Source: Verrucomicrobiia bacterium (GTDB lineage: Bacteria; Verrucomicrobiota; Verrucomicrobiia; Palsa-1439). Taken from it: DNA of 64,000 bases. A program made the translations under genes and the position numbers. The DNA is taken from positions 124,001-188,000 of the forward strand of contig JAJVHY010000020.1 of the NCBI GenBank assembly GCA_022072455.1, given 5' to 3'. Below the pieces are notes generated by a model, which saw only the letters and a program-made list of their open reading frames with translations, did not search any database and was not told the DNA's origin. This document shows, one piece after another, positions 1 to 7,876 of the stretch. Within the stretch, counting starts at the first letter, position 1; each line of letters begins with the position of its first letter.

Positions 1-2
1 TG

Positions 3-332
3 GAGGTCATCGCGGCGGAGACGGAGGTCATTGAGTTGTTGAGCGACCTGTTGGACCAAGCCGGCAAGAGCAGCGGCGGGAATACGGCGGGGCTGGCGGC
101 AATGATGCAGGCGTTGAAACAGCAACAAGGTTCGCAACCTGGCAAGAATGGCGGCGGCAGCGAGGCCGGCGGGGTTTCGGAACGGGAGAATGTGCCGGTC
201 ACGGGCGATCCCGCCGGTAACGCAACGGAGCGGCGGAATGTGAACAAAGGGAGCGGGCCGGATCTGAACAAGGTGCCGGCGGAGTTCCGCGAGGCGTTGC
301 AATATTATTATGAGAAGGTGGAGAAATGGTAA
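3..332 (+). CDS. C-terminal end of an unknown protein (5' end outside window)
   Basis: The reading frame is open from the window edge (base 3) to the TAA at 330-332, so the gene starts upstream. About 109 residues are visible. The first part is an acidic, helical stretch; then comes a Gly/Asn/Ala-rich, low-complexity linker, and the last 20 residues (PAEFREALQYYYEKVEKW) look like a short amphipathic tail. I recognise no catalytic motif. The stop overlaps the ATG of the next gene (ATGGTAA), so the two are probably translationally coupled. The family is unknown to me; a role next to two secreted proteins suggests an envelope-associated cluster, which is inference only. Confidence 0.6.
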   Translation, partial: EVIAAETEVIELLSDLLDQAGKSSGGNTAGLAAMMQALKQQQGSQPGKNGGGSEAGGVSERENVPVTGDPAGNATERRNVNKGSGPDLNKVPAEFREALQYYYEKVEKW

Positions 333-1312
333 GGCGACTCGCAGTCATTTTGTTGTTGGCCACGGCCGGTCAGGCGCCCGCCCAAGAGTTGTTCATGAAC
401 AGCACCAACCTGCCCCCGGAGTTGGAGGGCGTGTATTTGAAGGGGTTGGCGTACCTCGTGAAGACGCAGGAGAAAGACGGTGGCTGGGGCGGGAATCAGA
501 AGCAACCCGCGATTGCCGGACTCGCGATCCTGGCGATGTTGGCGCACGGCGATGATCCGAACTCGGGGCCATATGCGCCAGCCATCAAACGCGGGTTGGG
601 TTATTTGTTGAAGAATCAGGATAGCCGCACGGGCTACCTCGGCATGTCCATGTACAATCATGGGTTCGCGACGTTGGCGTTGGCGGAGGCGTATGGCGCG
701 GTGCAGGATGACCGGCTGGGGCCGGCGTTGGAGAAAGCGGTGGCGTTGAGTTTGAGTTCGCAGGCGCGCAATCCCGAAGGCGCGTGGCGCTACGGCCCGG
801 AATCGCGCGATGCCGACACGACGGTCTCGGGCGCGATCTTTGTGTCGTTGATTGCGGCACGCAATGCCGGGCTGGCGGTGCCGGAGGACGCGATCACGCG
901 GGCCCTCGCGTTTTACAAGAAATGCGCGCTGGCCGGCGGCGGATTTGGCTATACGGGGCCGGACAGTCCGAGCGGGCCGCGGAATGCGATTGGATTGCTG
1001 GTGTACGCGCTGGCCCGACAGAAAGATCGCGCCGAGTTCAGAAATGCATTGCGGGCCGTGACGCGACCGGAGGGAAATGAGATGCAGCGGTCGAGTTATC
1101 CGTTTTACTATGAATACTACGCCGCGCAGGCGTTGTTTCAGTCGGACAGCAAGGCATGGAACGAATGGAATCAGGCGAACTTGAAATGGCTCGCGACGAC
1201 GCAGAGCGCGGAAGGCAGTTGGGAGAGTCAACACGGGCCGGCGTTCGCGACGGCGGCGGGACTGTTGTCGTTGGCATTGAATTACCGGTTTTTGCCGATT
1301 TACGAGCGATGA
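326..1312 (+). CDS. Secreted squalene-cyclase/prenyltransferase-repeat protein
   Basis: A 328-residue protein with an N-terminal signal peptide (basic MVRR, hydrophobic stretch, likely cut near residue 20). The mature part has about five alpha/alpha-barrel repeats recognisable by the pattern xxLxxLxxxQxxxGGWG followed by a helix: near residues 45-80, 90-125, 135-175, 190-225 and 270-320 (for example KTQEKDGGWGGN and TTQSAEGSWESQ). This is the fold of squalene cyclases and prenyltransferase beta subunits, but the DXDD motif of a cyclase is absent, so it is probably not a terpene cyclase. In Verrucomicrobia and Planctomycetes such proteins are common exported proteins of unknown role. It overlaps genes on both sides (ATGGTAA upstream, ATGA downstream), indicating one operon. 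Confidence 0.8.
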   Translation: MVRRLAVILLLATAGQAPAQELFMNSTNLPPELEGVYLKGLAYLVKTQEKDGGWGGNQKQPAIAGLAILAMLAHGDDPNSGPYAPAIKRGLGYLLKNQDSRTGYLGMSMYNHGFATLALAEAYGAVQDDRLGPALEKAVALSLSSQARNPEGAWRYGPESRDADTTVSGAIFVSLIAARNAGLAVPEDAITRALAFYKKCALAGGGFGYTGPDSPSGPRNAIGLLVYALARQKDRAEFRNALRAVTRPEGNEMQRSSYPFYYEYYAAQALFQSDSKAWNEWNQANLKWLATTQSAEGSWESQHGPAFATAAGLLSLALNYRFLPIYER

Positions 1313-2820
1313 GAATTTGGTTGTTATTGTTGGCAATGACTGCGCCGGTGCGGGCGGAACTGGGGTTACCGGATGCGACGAATGTCGATCCGCTCCCGAA
1401 AGCACGGGCGCCCCGGGAAATCATCACCCCGGCCAAACCGGCCCGCGGACCGGTCTACAACTCGATTCCCCGCCCCACCGGCGCGGCCGATGGGTTGCTC
1501 CGTTTTCGCAACGGAGACAGCCTGCACGGCGAGTTGGAAACGATTGACGCCACCGGCCAGGTGGAGTGGCGCCACGCGGAAGCCAGCGATCCCTTGCGCT
1601 TCTCAATCCGCAATGTGATGCAGATTTTGTTGGCGGGTCAGCCGCCGGCGGCAGCCCCCGCAGCGCGCGCCGGGGCAATGCCGGCGACCGTGGTCTTGAC
1701 CAATGGCGATACGCTGCGCGGCGACATCGTATCCCTCGATGCGAAGACGCTGACGCTGGCGACCTGGTTTGCCGGCACACTGCCGATTCAACGGGTGATG
1801 ATTCGCCGGATCACGCCTGTGCTCGGCGGTGAGGCACTGGTGTTGGATGGCATCGGCTCGTTGGCGGACTGGAAACGGGGGGGCACACCGGAAGCATGGC
1901 AGTTGCGCAATGCGGCGTTGGTGGCGGTGGGTTACGGATCAATTGGCCGGGACATCAGGTTGCCGGAGCAGAGCCGGATTGAGTTCGATGTGACGTGGCA
2001 ACAGCCGCCGGTGTTGCTGCAGATCGGACTGTATGGGCAGCGGCCCGACGCGGTGTTGGGCGACGGGGAAGGCAGTGGCTATTGGGTCGTCCTGGCCGGA
2101 GCCACGGCGCAATTGCAGCGCGGCGCGGGCCACCAATTGACGCAGTTGGGACAGGTTGATATCCGGAAATTCCTGCGCGCCGGCAAGCTGCAGGTCACGC
2201 TTCTCGCCGACAAGCTGACGAAGACCATCGCGCTCCGCCTGAACGGTGAGCCGGTCAAAGCGTGGACTGATCCCGGCGCCTGGTCAGGCACGGGTGGTTG
2301 TCTGACATTTTTTTCCCAGTCGAATGGCGAACAGAACATGCGCATCAGCAATCTTCGGGTGCGCGAGTGGTCCGGCGAGATGGAGGTCGCTGCCACGCCG
2401 CTCCCCGGCAAGGAGGATCTGGTGTGTCTGGTCAATCACGACCGGGTGAGCGGGACCGTGAAGACGATCGAAGCCGGCGCAGTCCACGTCGAATCACCGG
2501 TGGCGGCGCTGACGATCCCAGTGGAGCGCGTGGCGGAGATCGTCTTTGCCGGTGAGCAGCACGAACGCGCGCGGCGCATGGCGGCGGACGTCATCGCCGC
2601 GTTTCATGATGGGGGGCGGGTGACGGTGGCGATGGAGAGCGTCGATGCAAAGGTGTTGACCGGCACAAGTGAGAATTTCGGCAAGGTGAGCCTGGCGCGG
2701 GACGCATTCCGCGAATTGCAGTTGCACATTTACGACGAGAACCGCGGCGACGACAACGATCTGGATTCCGGTGCGATCCCGCAATGGCCTCCCGCCGAAT
2801 CGCCCTTCCAGCCCAAATAG
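1309..2820 (+). CDS. Secreted protein with a lectin-like (concanavalin A-type) domain
   Basis: I chose the ATG at 1309, which overlaps the preceding stop (ATGA) and begins with a clear signal peptide (MRIWLLLLAMTAPVRA); longer versions of the frame lack one. The mature protein is about 485 residues. Residues about 65-165 contain two short beta-rich repeats with LRFRNGDSLHGEL and VVLTNGDTLRGDIV, a pattern seen in small SH3-like or Sm-like modules. Residues about 185-365 resemble the laminin-G/3-keto-disaccharide hydrolase-like jelly roll, with LADWKRGG, RIEFDVTWQQ and ISNLRVREW. A third GDxLxG-like copy (NHDRVSGTVKTIEAG) follows. This suggests a carbohydrate- or surface-binding exported protein. 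Substrate is unknown. Confidence 0.7.
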   Translation: MRIWLLLLAMTAPVRAELGLPDATNVDPLPKARAPREIITPAKPARGPVYNSIPRPTGAADGLLRFRNGDSLHGELETIDATGQVEWRHAEASDPLRFSIRNVMQILLAGQPPAAAPAARAGAMPATVVLTNGDTLRGDIVSLDAKTLTLATWFAGTLPIQRVMIRRITPVLGGEALVLDGIGSLADWKRGGTPEAWQLRNAALVAVGYGSIGRDIRLPEQSRIEFDVTWQQPPVLLQIGLYGQRPDAVLGDGEGSGYWVVLAGATAQLQRGAGHQLTQLGQVDIRKFLRAGKLQVTLLADKLTKTIALRLNGEPVKAWTDPGAWSGTGGCLTFFSQSNGEQNMRISNLRVREWSGEMEVAATPLPGKEDLVCLVNHDRVSGTVKTIEAGAVHVESPVAALTIPVERVAEIVFAGEQHERARRMAADVIAAFHDGGRVTVAMESVDAKVLTGTSENFGKVSLARDAFRELQLHIYDENRGDDNDLDSGAIPQWPPAESPFQPK

Positions 2821-2923
2821 CCAATTCTTGCCGCCGCACTCGATCCGGGTCTGCCGGCACGCCAACGCCGAAACGAAGATTGACGCCTCCGCCAGAGAAT
2901 GTTTAGTCTCCCGCCCTACGACT

Positions 2924-4141
2924 ATGGCACTGATTGTTCAAAAATATGGCGGAACTTCGGTCGGCAATCCGGAGCGCATCAAGAACGTCGCGAAACGCGT
3001 CCTCGCAACCCAACAAGCCGGCAACCAGGTTGTTGCTGTCGTTTCGGCGATGAGCGGCGTCACGGACAGCCTCATCAAACTGGCCAAGGAAGTCCACCCC
3101 GAACCCGCCGAACGCGAGATGGACGTGCTCTTGGCCACCGGCGAACAAACCACCATCGCCCTGCTCGCGATGGCGTTGCATGGACTCGGCGCGAAAGCCG
3201 TCAGTCTGACCGGCGCCCAAGCCGGCATTGTGACCGACGGCCTCCACACGAAAGCCAAGATCGCCAACATCACGCCCAAGCGTGTTCACCAATTTCTCGA
3301 CGCCGGCAACATCGTCACCTTGGCCGGTTTCCAAGGCGAAACACCGGACGGCCAGATCACCACGCTGGGGCGCGGCGGCAGCGACTTGAGCGCCATTGCG
3401 ATTGCCGCCGCCATCAAGGCCGACGTCTGCCAGATTTACACCGACGTGGACGGCGTGTACACCGCCGACCCACGCATCGTGCCGGCCGCCACCAAGATTC
3501 AAGAAATCAGTTACGACGAAATGCTCGAAATGGCCGCGCTCGGTTCGAAGGTCATGCAGGCGCGTTCGGTCGAGTTCGCCAAAAAGTTCAAAGTCGTGTT
3601 TGAGGTGCGCAGCAGTTTCAACAACAACCCGGGAACTATCGTGAAAGAAGAAACAGCGAAAATGGAAGACGTCGTCATCCGCGGCGTCGCGGTGGACAAG
3701 AACCAGGCGAAGGTCACCATTGCCGGCGTGCCCGACAAACCCGGCATCGCCGCGCAGGTGTTCAAGACGATTGCCGACGCGAACATCAACATTGATGTCA
3801 TCGTCCAGAACGTCAGCGAAAAAGGTTTTACCGACATTTCCTTCACCGTCGGCTCCACCGAAGCCGGCAAGGCCGCGAAGGTTTTGCAGCCGGTCGTGAA
3901 AAACATCGGCGCCCGCGAAGTCACCGCCACCGAAGGCATCGCGAAGCTCTCCGTCGTCGGCATTGGCATGCGCAGTCATCCCGGCGTGGCGGCGAAGATG
4001 TTCGAGACGTTGGCCGCCACTGGCATCAACATCGGCATGATCTCCACGAGCGAAATCAAAATCAGCGTCATCATCGCCTTGGCGGATGCTGAAAAGGCCG
4101 CGCGTGCCATTCATGATGCGTTCGGTCTGTCCGGCAAGTGA
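2924..4141 (+). CDS. lysC: Aspartate kinase
   Basis: Phosphorylates aspartate in the first step of lysine, threonine, methionine and diaminopimelate synthesis. The 405-residue protein starts at the ATG at 2924, which gives the canonical N-terminus MALIVQKYGGTSV; the frame extends upstream into non-conserved sequence. The amino-acid kinase domain (about 1-250) has KYGGTSV, the TTLGRGGSDLSA nucleotide/substrate loop and the YTDVDGVYTADPR segment. Two ACT domains follow (about 265-330 and 345-400), the usual site of feedback inhibition by lysine/threonine. Length and order match monofunctional bacterial aspartokinases. The stop overlaps the next ATG by one base (TGATG). Confidence 0.95.
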   Translation: MALIVQKYGGTSVGNPERIKNVAKRVLATQQAGNQVVAVVSAMSGVTDSLIKLAKEVHPEPAEREMDVLLATGEQTTIALLAMALHGLGAKAVSLTGAQAGIVTDGLHTKAKIANITPKRVHQFLDAGNIVTLAGFQGETPDGQITTLGRGGSDLSAIAIAAAIKADVCQIYTDVDGVYTADPRIVPAATKIQEISYDEMLEMAALGSKVMQARSVEFAKKFKVVFEVRSSFNNNPGTIVKEETAKMEDVVIRGVAVDKNQAKVTIAGVPDKPGIAAQVFKTIADANINIDVIVQNVSEKGFTDISFTVGSTEAGKAAKVLQPVVKNIGAREVTATEGIAKLSVVGIGMRSHPGVAAKMFETLAATGINIGMISTSEIKISVIIALADAEKAARAIHDAFGLSGK

Positions 4142-4890
4142 TGACGTTGCTGGTTTTGTTGGCGGCCGGTTTTGCCGCCGGCTTCGTCAACGCAATTGCC
4201 GGCGGGGGGACGTTGCTCTCATTCCCGGCGCTGATGTTCGGTGGGTTGACTGCGATTGTGGCCAACGCCACGAATACCCTCGCCCTCGTGCCCGGCGCAA
4301 TCGCCAGCGCCTGGGTTTACCGGCAACGGCTGCGTGAAAACCGGCAATTGATCATCACCTACGGCGTGCCGTCGGTGATCGGCGGTCTGGCCGGCGCCGT
4401 CCTGTTGTTGGCGACAACCGAAAAACTGTTTCGAGCCATCGTTCCCTTTCTCATCTTATTGGCATGTGTGCTGTTGGTGTTGAACGAACCGATTGGGCGC
4501 TGGATGACCCGCCGCGCGAACTTAAATCCGAAACGGCACGCGATCCTGCTGTGGGGCAGCCAACTCGTCATCGGTATCTACGGGGGCTATTTCGGGGCCG
4601 GCATTGGCATCATGATGTTGGCGGCGATGGCGATCTTTTTGCCGGAAGACTTGCAGACGGCCAACGCGCTCAAGGCCATTCTGGCCGTGGTCATCAACGG
4701 GACGGCGCTTGTTTATTTTATCGTTGCCGGAAAGATTGATTACCAACTTGGTGCGATCGTCGCGGTCGCGGCCATTGCCGGCGGCTACGTCGGCGCCCAT
4801 GTCGCCCAAAAATTATCACCGCGCTGGCTGCGGGCCGTCGTCGTGGTCTATGGGGCGGCCATCGCTCTCTACATGCTCGGGCGTGGTTGA
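4141..4890 (+). CDS. TSUP (TauE/SafE) family membrane permease
   Basis: A 249-residue integral membrane protein with about eight hydrophobic segments. The N-terminal signature NAIAGGGTLLSFPAL and its second-half echo (YFGAGIGIMMLAAMA) are the paired motifs of the TauE/SafE/YfcA family, which moves sulfite, sulfonates or other small organic anions across the inner membrane. The substrate cannot be told from sequence. The ATG at 4141 overlaps the lysC stop; a GTG one codon earlier is also in frame. The last 75 bases overlap the 3' end of the convergent glycosyltransferase gene. Confidence 0.85.
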   Translation: MTLLVLLAAGFAAGFVNAIAGGGTLLSFPALMFGGLTAIVANATNTLALVPGAIASAWVYRQRLRENRQLIITYGVPSVIGGLAGAVLLLATTEKLFRAIVPFLILLACVLLVLNEPIGRWMTRRANLNPKRHAILLWGSQLVIGIYGGYFGAGIGIMMLAAMAIFLPEDLQTANALKAILAVVINGTALVYFIVAGKIDYQLGAIVAVAAIAGGYVGAHVAQKLSPRWLRAVVVVYGAAIALYMLGRG

Positions 4891-6474
4891 TCCCTTGGGA
4901 TGCGCCGTGACGACGTAGACCACGCGGCGCCGGTTCGGCCCCGCCGCAACCTCCAATCGTTGCGGTTCACTGACCCGCTCAAAATTGTTGCTCAGAATCT
5001 CATCGGTCTCGGCATCCAGGCGCTTGAAAACCAACACCGCCGGCAGTCGCTGGAACTTCTGCCAATCCGTCCAATACGGATAAGCCAGCCCCTTCTTGCC
5101 GAACATGAACGCGTTGACGGTGTCCTCCTGTTCCTGCATGTAGAACCCCAATTGCGCGGCCAAATTGTATTTATCCACCCCGATCGTGACGACTCGTTCT
5201 CCGGTCACACACTCAAATGCATCTTCGATTTCGTGGACCTGCTTGCCCAACTCCCGCCACCCGCCCGCCTGCCGGTACGCGAGGCTCGCTGGTTTCCCCC
5301 ACGCATAAGTCGTCAAACCAACGAGAAATAACACGCAACAAAAACCTGCCGTCACGGCTCCACCCAACCGCCACCGCCGCACAATTTGCGGCTGTGCGGA
5401 ACCCATCCCTTCGGCAATCACCGCCGCCGCGGCCAAAATCAACGTCAGATAGGCCGGGGCCGTCCAGTTCGCGTGCACCTCCGTCTTGAAACTGGCCCGC
5501 ACAAAAACCACGAACAGGGGAAAAAAGAACGCCGCGACAAAATTCCACCGGTCATCGCGTTGCCACCACCCGCGAATAATCGCGCGCCATGCCGCCACCA
5601 CGCACAACCCAAAAAATACCGGCGTCAATACGCCGACTTGCAACATCCAGAATTTGCCGACATTGAGCGCGACGCTCTCTCCCGCGTCGTCCGTCCGCGA
5701 TGTCTGAAAGCGAAATGACGCCCAATCGTGTTGGGCATTCCACCAGATCACCGGACTAAAAACCAGTAACGCGATCACCACCGCAACCCACGGTTCCGGT
5801 CGTCGCAACCAGTGGCGCTGCCGGCGCGACAACGCCAGAAACAAGGCCAACGACGGCGCCAGCAGTACCGCCGTGTATTTCGAGAGCAAGGCCGCGCCGA
5901 ACGCCACCCCAGCCCCGAGCCACGCCACCGTCGTCGGTGAAAAGCGCCACCGGTTCCCGCTCAGCAAATACCGCGCTTCCCCCACCCCGTTCAACCCCCG
6001 TGTGACCGCATACAGGGTTAATAACCAAAAGAAAATCAAAGGCCCGTCCGGAAAGGCCAACGCGCCTGTTCCGATGAAAATCGGCATCAACGTGAACAAC
6101 AACACGGCCCACCACCCCACTTGCCGGCCAAACCACCGGCGGCCAAGCGCGAAGACCAAAACCGTCGAACCCAACGCCAGCCCCAACATCCCCGCGCGCA
6201 CCCCAAACTCCGTATCCCCAAAAATCGATACTCCCAACCCAATCACCCACGCCACCATCGGAGGATGATCGAAATAGCTCAAAGCCGGGTTTTTCCAATA
6301 AGTCCAGTAGTAAGCCTCCTCCGGCAACAATTCTGCCGTCGCCGCGACAAATAATCGCGCGACAAACACAATCACCACCGTCACCAAAACCCAAAACCGG
6401 AGACGGTCATCTCCTCCTTGTCGACACCAACACACGTTCCTGAGACGCCCAGTTCCCCGTGTCCGTTCAATCAT
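4816..6474 (-). CDS. GT39-family membrane glycosyltransferase (ArnT/PMT-like)
   Basis: A 552-residue polytopic membrane protein. After a basic N-terminus comes a first transmembrane helix (about 25-45), then the periplasmic loop ELLPEEAYYWTYWKN with PALSYFDHPPMVAW. The acidic pair and the YFDHPP motif are the active-site signature of dolichol/undecaprenyl-phosphate sugar glycosyltransferases of family 39 (PMT_2). About ten more membrane helices and a roughly 130-residue soluble C-terminus follow. Such enzymes add sugars from lipid-linked donors to proteins or lipid A; the acceptor here is unknown. The gene converges on the TSUP gene and overlaps its end. It starts 35 bp from the divergent YdcF gene, so both promoters must sit inside or beside the genes. 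Confidence 0.85.
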   Translation of the reverse strand: MIERTRGTGRLRNVCWCRQGGDDRLRFWVLVTVVIVFVARLFVAATAELLPEEAYYWTYWKNPALSYFDHPPMVAWVIGLGVSIFGDTEFGVRAGMLGLALGSTVLVFALGRRWFGRQVGWWAVLLFTLMPIFIGTGALAFPDGPLIFFWLLTLYAVTRGLNGVGEARYLLSGNRWRFSPTTVAWLGAGVAFGAALLSKYTAVLLAPSLALFLALSRRQRHWLRRPEPWVAVVIALLVFSPVIWWNAQHDWASFRFQTSRTDDAGESVALNVGKFWMLQVGVLTPVFFGLCVVAAWRAIIRGWWQRDDRWNFVAAFFFPLFVVFVRASFKTEVHANWTAPAYLTLILAAAAVIAEGMGSAQPQIVRRWRLGGAVTAGFCCVLFLVGLTTYAWGKPASLAYRQAGGWRELGKQVHEIEDAFECVTGERVVTIGVDKYNLAAQLGFYMQEQEDTVNAFMFGKKGLAYPYWTDWQKFQRLPAVLVFKRLDAETDEILSNNFERVSEPQRLEVAAGPNRRRVVYVVTAHPKGSTTPEHVESDGRPIDHDDGPQPAR

Positions 6475-6509
6475 GGAAATCGCGTCAGCCTTCCGGTAAG
6501 CTCACCGGC

Positions 6510-7169
6510 ATGAAGAATTTCTGCCGATATGGCCGCCGGCTCCTGTTGATTGCCGGTTGCCTGTTTCTCCTTCAGCTGGCCGGGGCCGTCCTTGGCCCAC
6601 CCCGCTGGCTGGTGAACTGGCTTAATGCGACCGACCACGCCCCGACCGGCACCCCGCGTTATGTTGTCGTCCTCAGTGGCGGCGGCATCCCGAGCGGTTC
6701 GAGCCTGATTCGCGCCTATTACACCGCCGAGTTCGCCCGCAGTTATACTGGCGCGACAGTCGTCGTCGCCATGCCCACCGATGGCGATCCTGATCAAACC
6801 AGCGTCGGGCGGATGCGTGATGAATTGATTCTCCGCGGCCTCCCGGCGGAGTCAATCAAGCTGGAGACGCGCGGCCTCAACACCAGGCAACAAGCAATGA
6901 ATGTCGCTGCCCTGCTCGGCCCGGCCGCGTTGGCGGAACCGGTCGTGGTGGTGACCTCCGAGTATCACCTGCGCCGGGCGCTGCTGTATTTTCAGAGAGC
7001 CGGGTTTCGCAACGTCACCGGCTTGAACGCCGCGAGCACCGGCGCGGAAGCCGATCCCGGCTCTTGGGCCAGCCTGCGATATGGCGTCTGGAACAATCTG
7101 ATCGCCGAAATCAAAATCGTCCGCGAATTCCTCGGCATCACCGCCGGCAAGCTGACCGGAAAAATGTGA
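6510..7169 (+). CDS. YdcF-like DUF218 membrane-anchored protein
   Basis: A 219-residue protein starting at the ATG at 6510, which precedes a basic/hydrophobic membrane anchor (MKNFCRYGRRLLLIAGCLFLL). The body has the DUF218 (YdcF/ElyC/SanA) core: YVVVLSGGGIPSG near residue 50, then RGLNTRQQAMNVAALL and VVVTSEYHLRRALLYFQRAG. The last segment, in which a conserved His/Arg follows the TS, is the most conserved part of the family. Members are tied to envelope biogenesis, for example ElyC in undecaprenyl-phosphate metabolism, but no reaction is established. It is the last native gene before the tRNA-bounded island. Confidence 0.8.
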   Translation: MKNFCRYGRRLLLIAGCLFLLQLAGAVLGPPRWLVNWLNATDHAPTGTPRYVVVLSGGGIPSGSSLIRAYYTAEFARSYTGATVVVAMPTDGDPDQTSVGRMRDELILRGLPAESIKLETRGLNTRQQAMNVAALLGPAALAEPVVVVTSEYHLRRALLYFQRAGFRNVTGLNAASTGAEADPGSWASLRYGVWNNLIAEIKIVREFLGITAGKLTGKM

Positions 7170-7203
7170 ATCAGCACGGCCGGAGACCCGCATCGTCACT
7201 GAG

Positions 7204-7232
7204 TTGACAGGCTTGGGTGTGGTCAGTAGTAT
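7204..7232 (+). promoter_or_regulatory. Sigma-70-type promoter of the original tRNA-Val gene
   Basis: TTGACA at 7204-7209 and TAGTAT at 7227-7232 are separated by 17 bp, close to the consensus. The tRNA-derived sequence begins 18 bp downstream at 7250, the spacing expected for a tRNA promoter. It now reads into the left end of the island instead of a full tRNA. Confidence 0.6.
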
Positions 7233-7249
7233 GCGCGGCACGTTGGCGC

Positions 7250-7289
7250 GGACGATTAGCTCAGTTGGCTAGAGCGCTTCCCTTGATAA
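7250..7289 (+). pseudogene. 5' half of tRNA-Val gene (attL-like remnant)
   Basis: Bases 7250-7281 equal tRNA-Val nucleotides 1-32: acceptor 5' strand, D arm and 5' strand of the anticodon stem. One extra C then shifts the anticodon loop (CTTGATA in place of TTGACAT), and no 3' half (T arm, acceptor 3' strand, CCA) follows. It cannot make a functional tRNA. It is best read as the left attachment repeat of the island. Confidence 0.75.
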
Positions 7290-7435
7290 CTCTTCCCCAC
7301 AACTCCAGAGCACTCCGCTAACTCTACTCTATAGTAACTATTACTCTATATAGAGTAACTATATAGTAAGCGACTCTCCCCTTACCCGCTTCAGCGGGCG
7401 CGAAGCTCCCTCGGGAAGGGTTATCAAGGGAAGCG
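7275..7435. repeat. 16-bp inverted repeat enclosing AT-rich palindromes
   Basis: The 16 bases at 7275-7290, which include the end of the tRNA remnant, recur as an exact reverse complement at 7420-7435, 129 bp apart. Between them lie an 18-bp perfect palindrome (7341-7358, TTACTCTATATAGAGTAA), repeated AGTAACTA words on either side of it, and a CCCGC-TTCA-GCGGG hairpin (7385-7398). The arrangement resembles a MITE-like insertion, a recombination or resolution site, or the stem of a structured RNA. No coding potential is seen. Confidence 0.6.
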
Positions 7436-7446
7436 ATCTACAAACT

Positions 7447-7472
7447 CCCCGCCGGTCGTCTCGGCGGGGTTT
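7447..7472 (+). terminator. Rho-independent-like terminator
   Basis: An 8-bp G+C stem (CCCCGCCG / CGGCGGGG, 7-nt loop) is followed by TTTGAGTTTG. It could stop transcription coming from the promoter at 7204, bounding a transcript of about 230 nt. Confidence 0.45.
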
Positions 7473-7876
7473 GAGTTTGTCCTCGTCGTCTCCGAAGTTG
7501 CCAACTTTCGGCTCATTCTGTCCAAAGCGGCGACTCATCCGGGTCGTTTCGGATGATCTGCCAGCGGTCGGTGGCGGTGCGGAACGGAAGCGAGTCTGGT
7601 GCGTGGCGTGTCGCAGCAGGCCGCTGGAGTGGAGCCACAGGCCACCGATTGGAGAGAGTGAGCCGAAATTGAAGGCCGTCCCGCGTCGTGTGCGGTCGGC
7701 CTCAATGGGTGGTGCGCCGCCTGACGATCTCGATGACTGCCGTGGGTCATGGAGTCGGCAGGCGGCGCAGGCGAATTTCAGCGCGCAAACGTGACTCTAG
7801 CAAATCAGGTCACGCTGTAAGGGGCTTTAGAGACACTTGTCCAAAGGGCTGCCACGCGCTAGACTCGCCGAGAGCC
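7473..7876. other. Non-coding stretch upstream of the ATPase gene
   Basis: About 400 bases between the terminator-like hairpin and the ATPase start. The plus-strand frame open here (7471-7794, Arg/Ser/Pro-rich) has no family resemblance or ribosome binding site and looks incidental. I see no clear consensus promoter; the ATPase promoter should nevertheless lie in this interval. Confidence 0.4.

Noticed and set aside
308-1405. Long minus-strand frame across the squalene-repeat gene
   Set aside because: Arg/Pro-rich shadow of the plus-strand gene; no family features or ribosome binding site. Similar shadows throughout the window (for example 2903-4114, 15482-16642, 28237-30336, 43812-45203) were also discarded.
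7283-7289. An Ile(GAT)-like anticodon in the tRNA remnant
   Set aside because: TTGATAA would be an Ile loop if the stem were shifted by one base, but the D-arm spacing fits tRNA-Val with one extra C, and there is no 3' stem.
7275-7435. tRNA intron or group I intron splitting tRNA-Val
   Set aside because: The inverted repeat and tRNA half at first look like a split tRNA, but no 3' half (T arm, acceptor strand, CCA) follows, and the intact tRNA lies 7 kb away.
7471-7794. 107-codon plus-strand frame
   Set aside because: Low-complexity Arg/Ser/Pro sequence without homologous features, probably chance.
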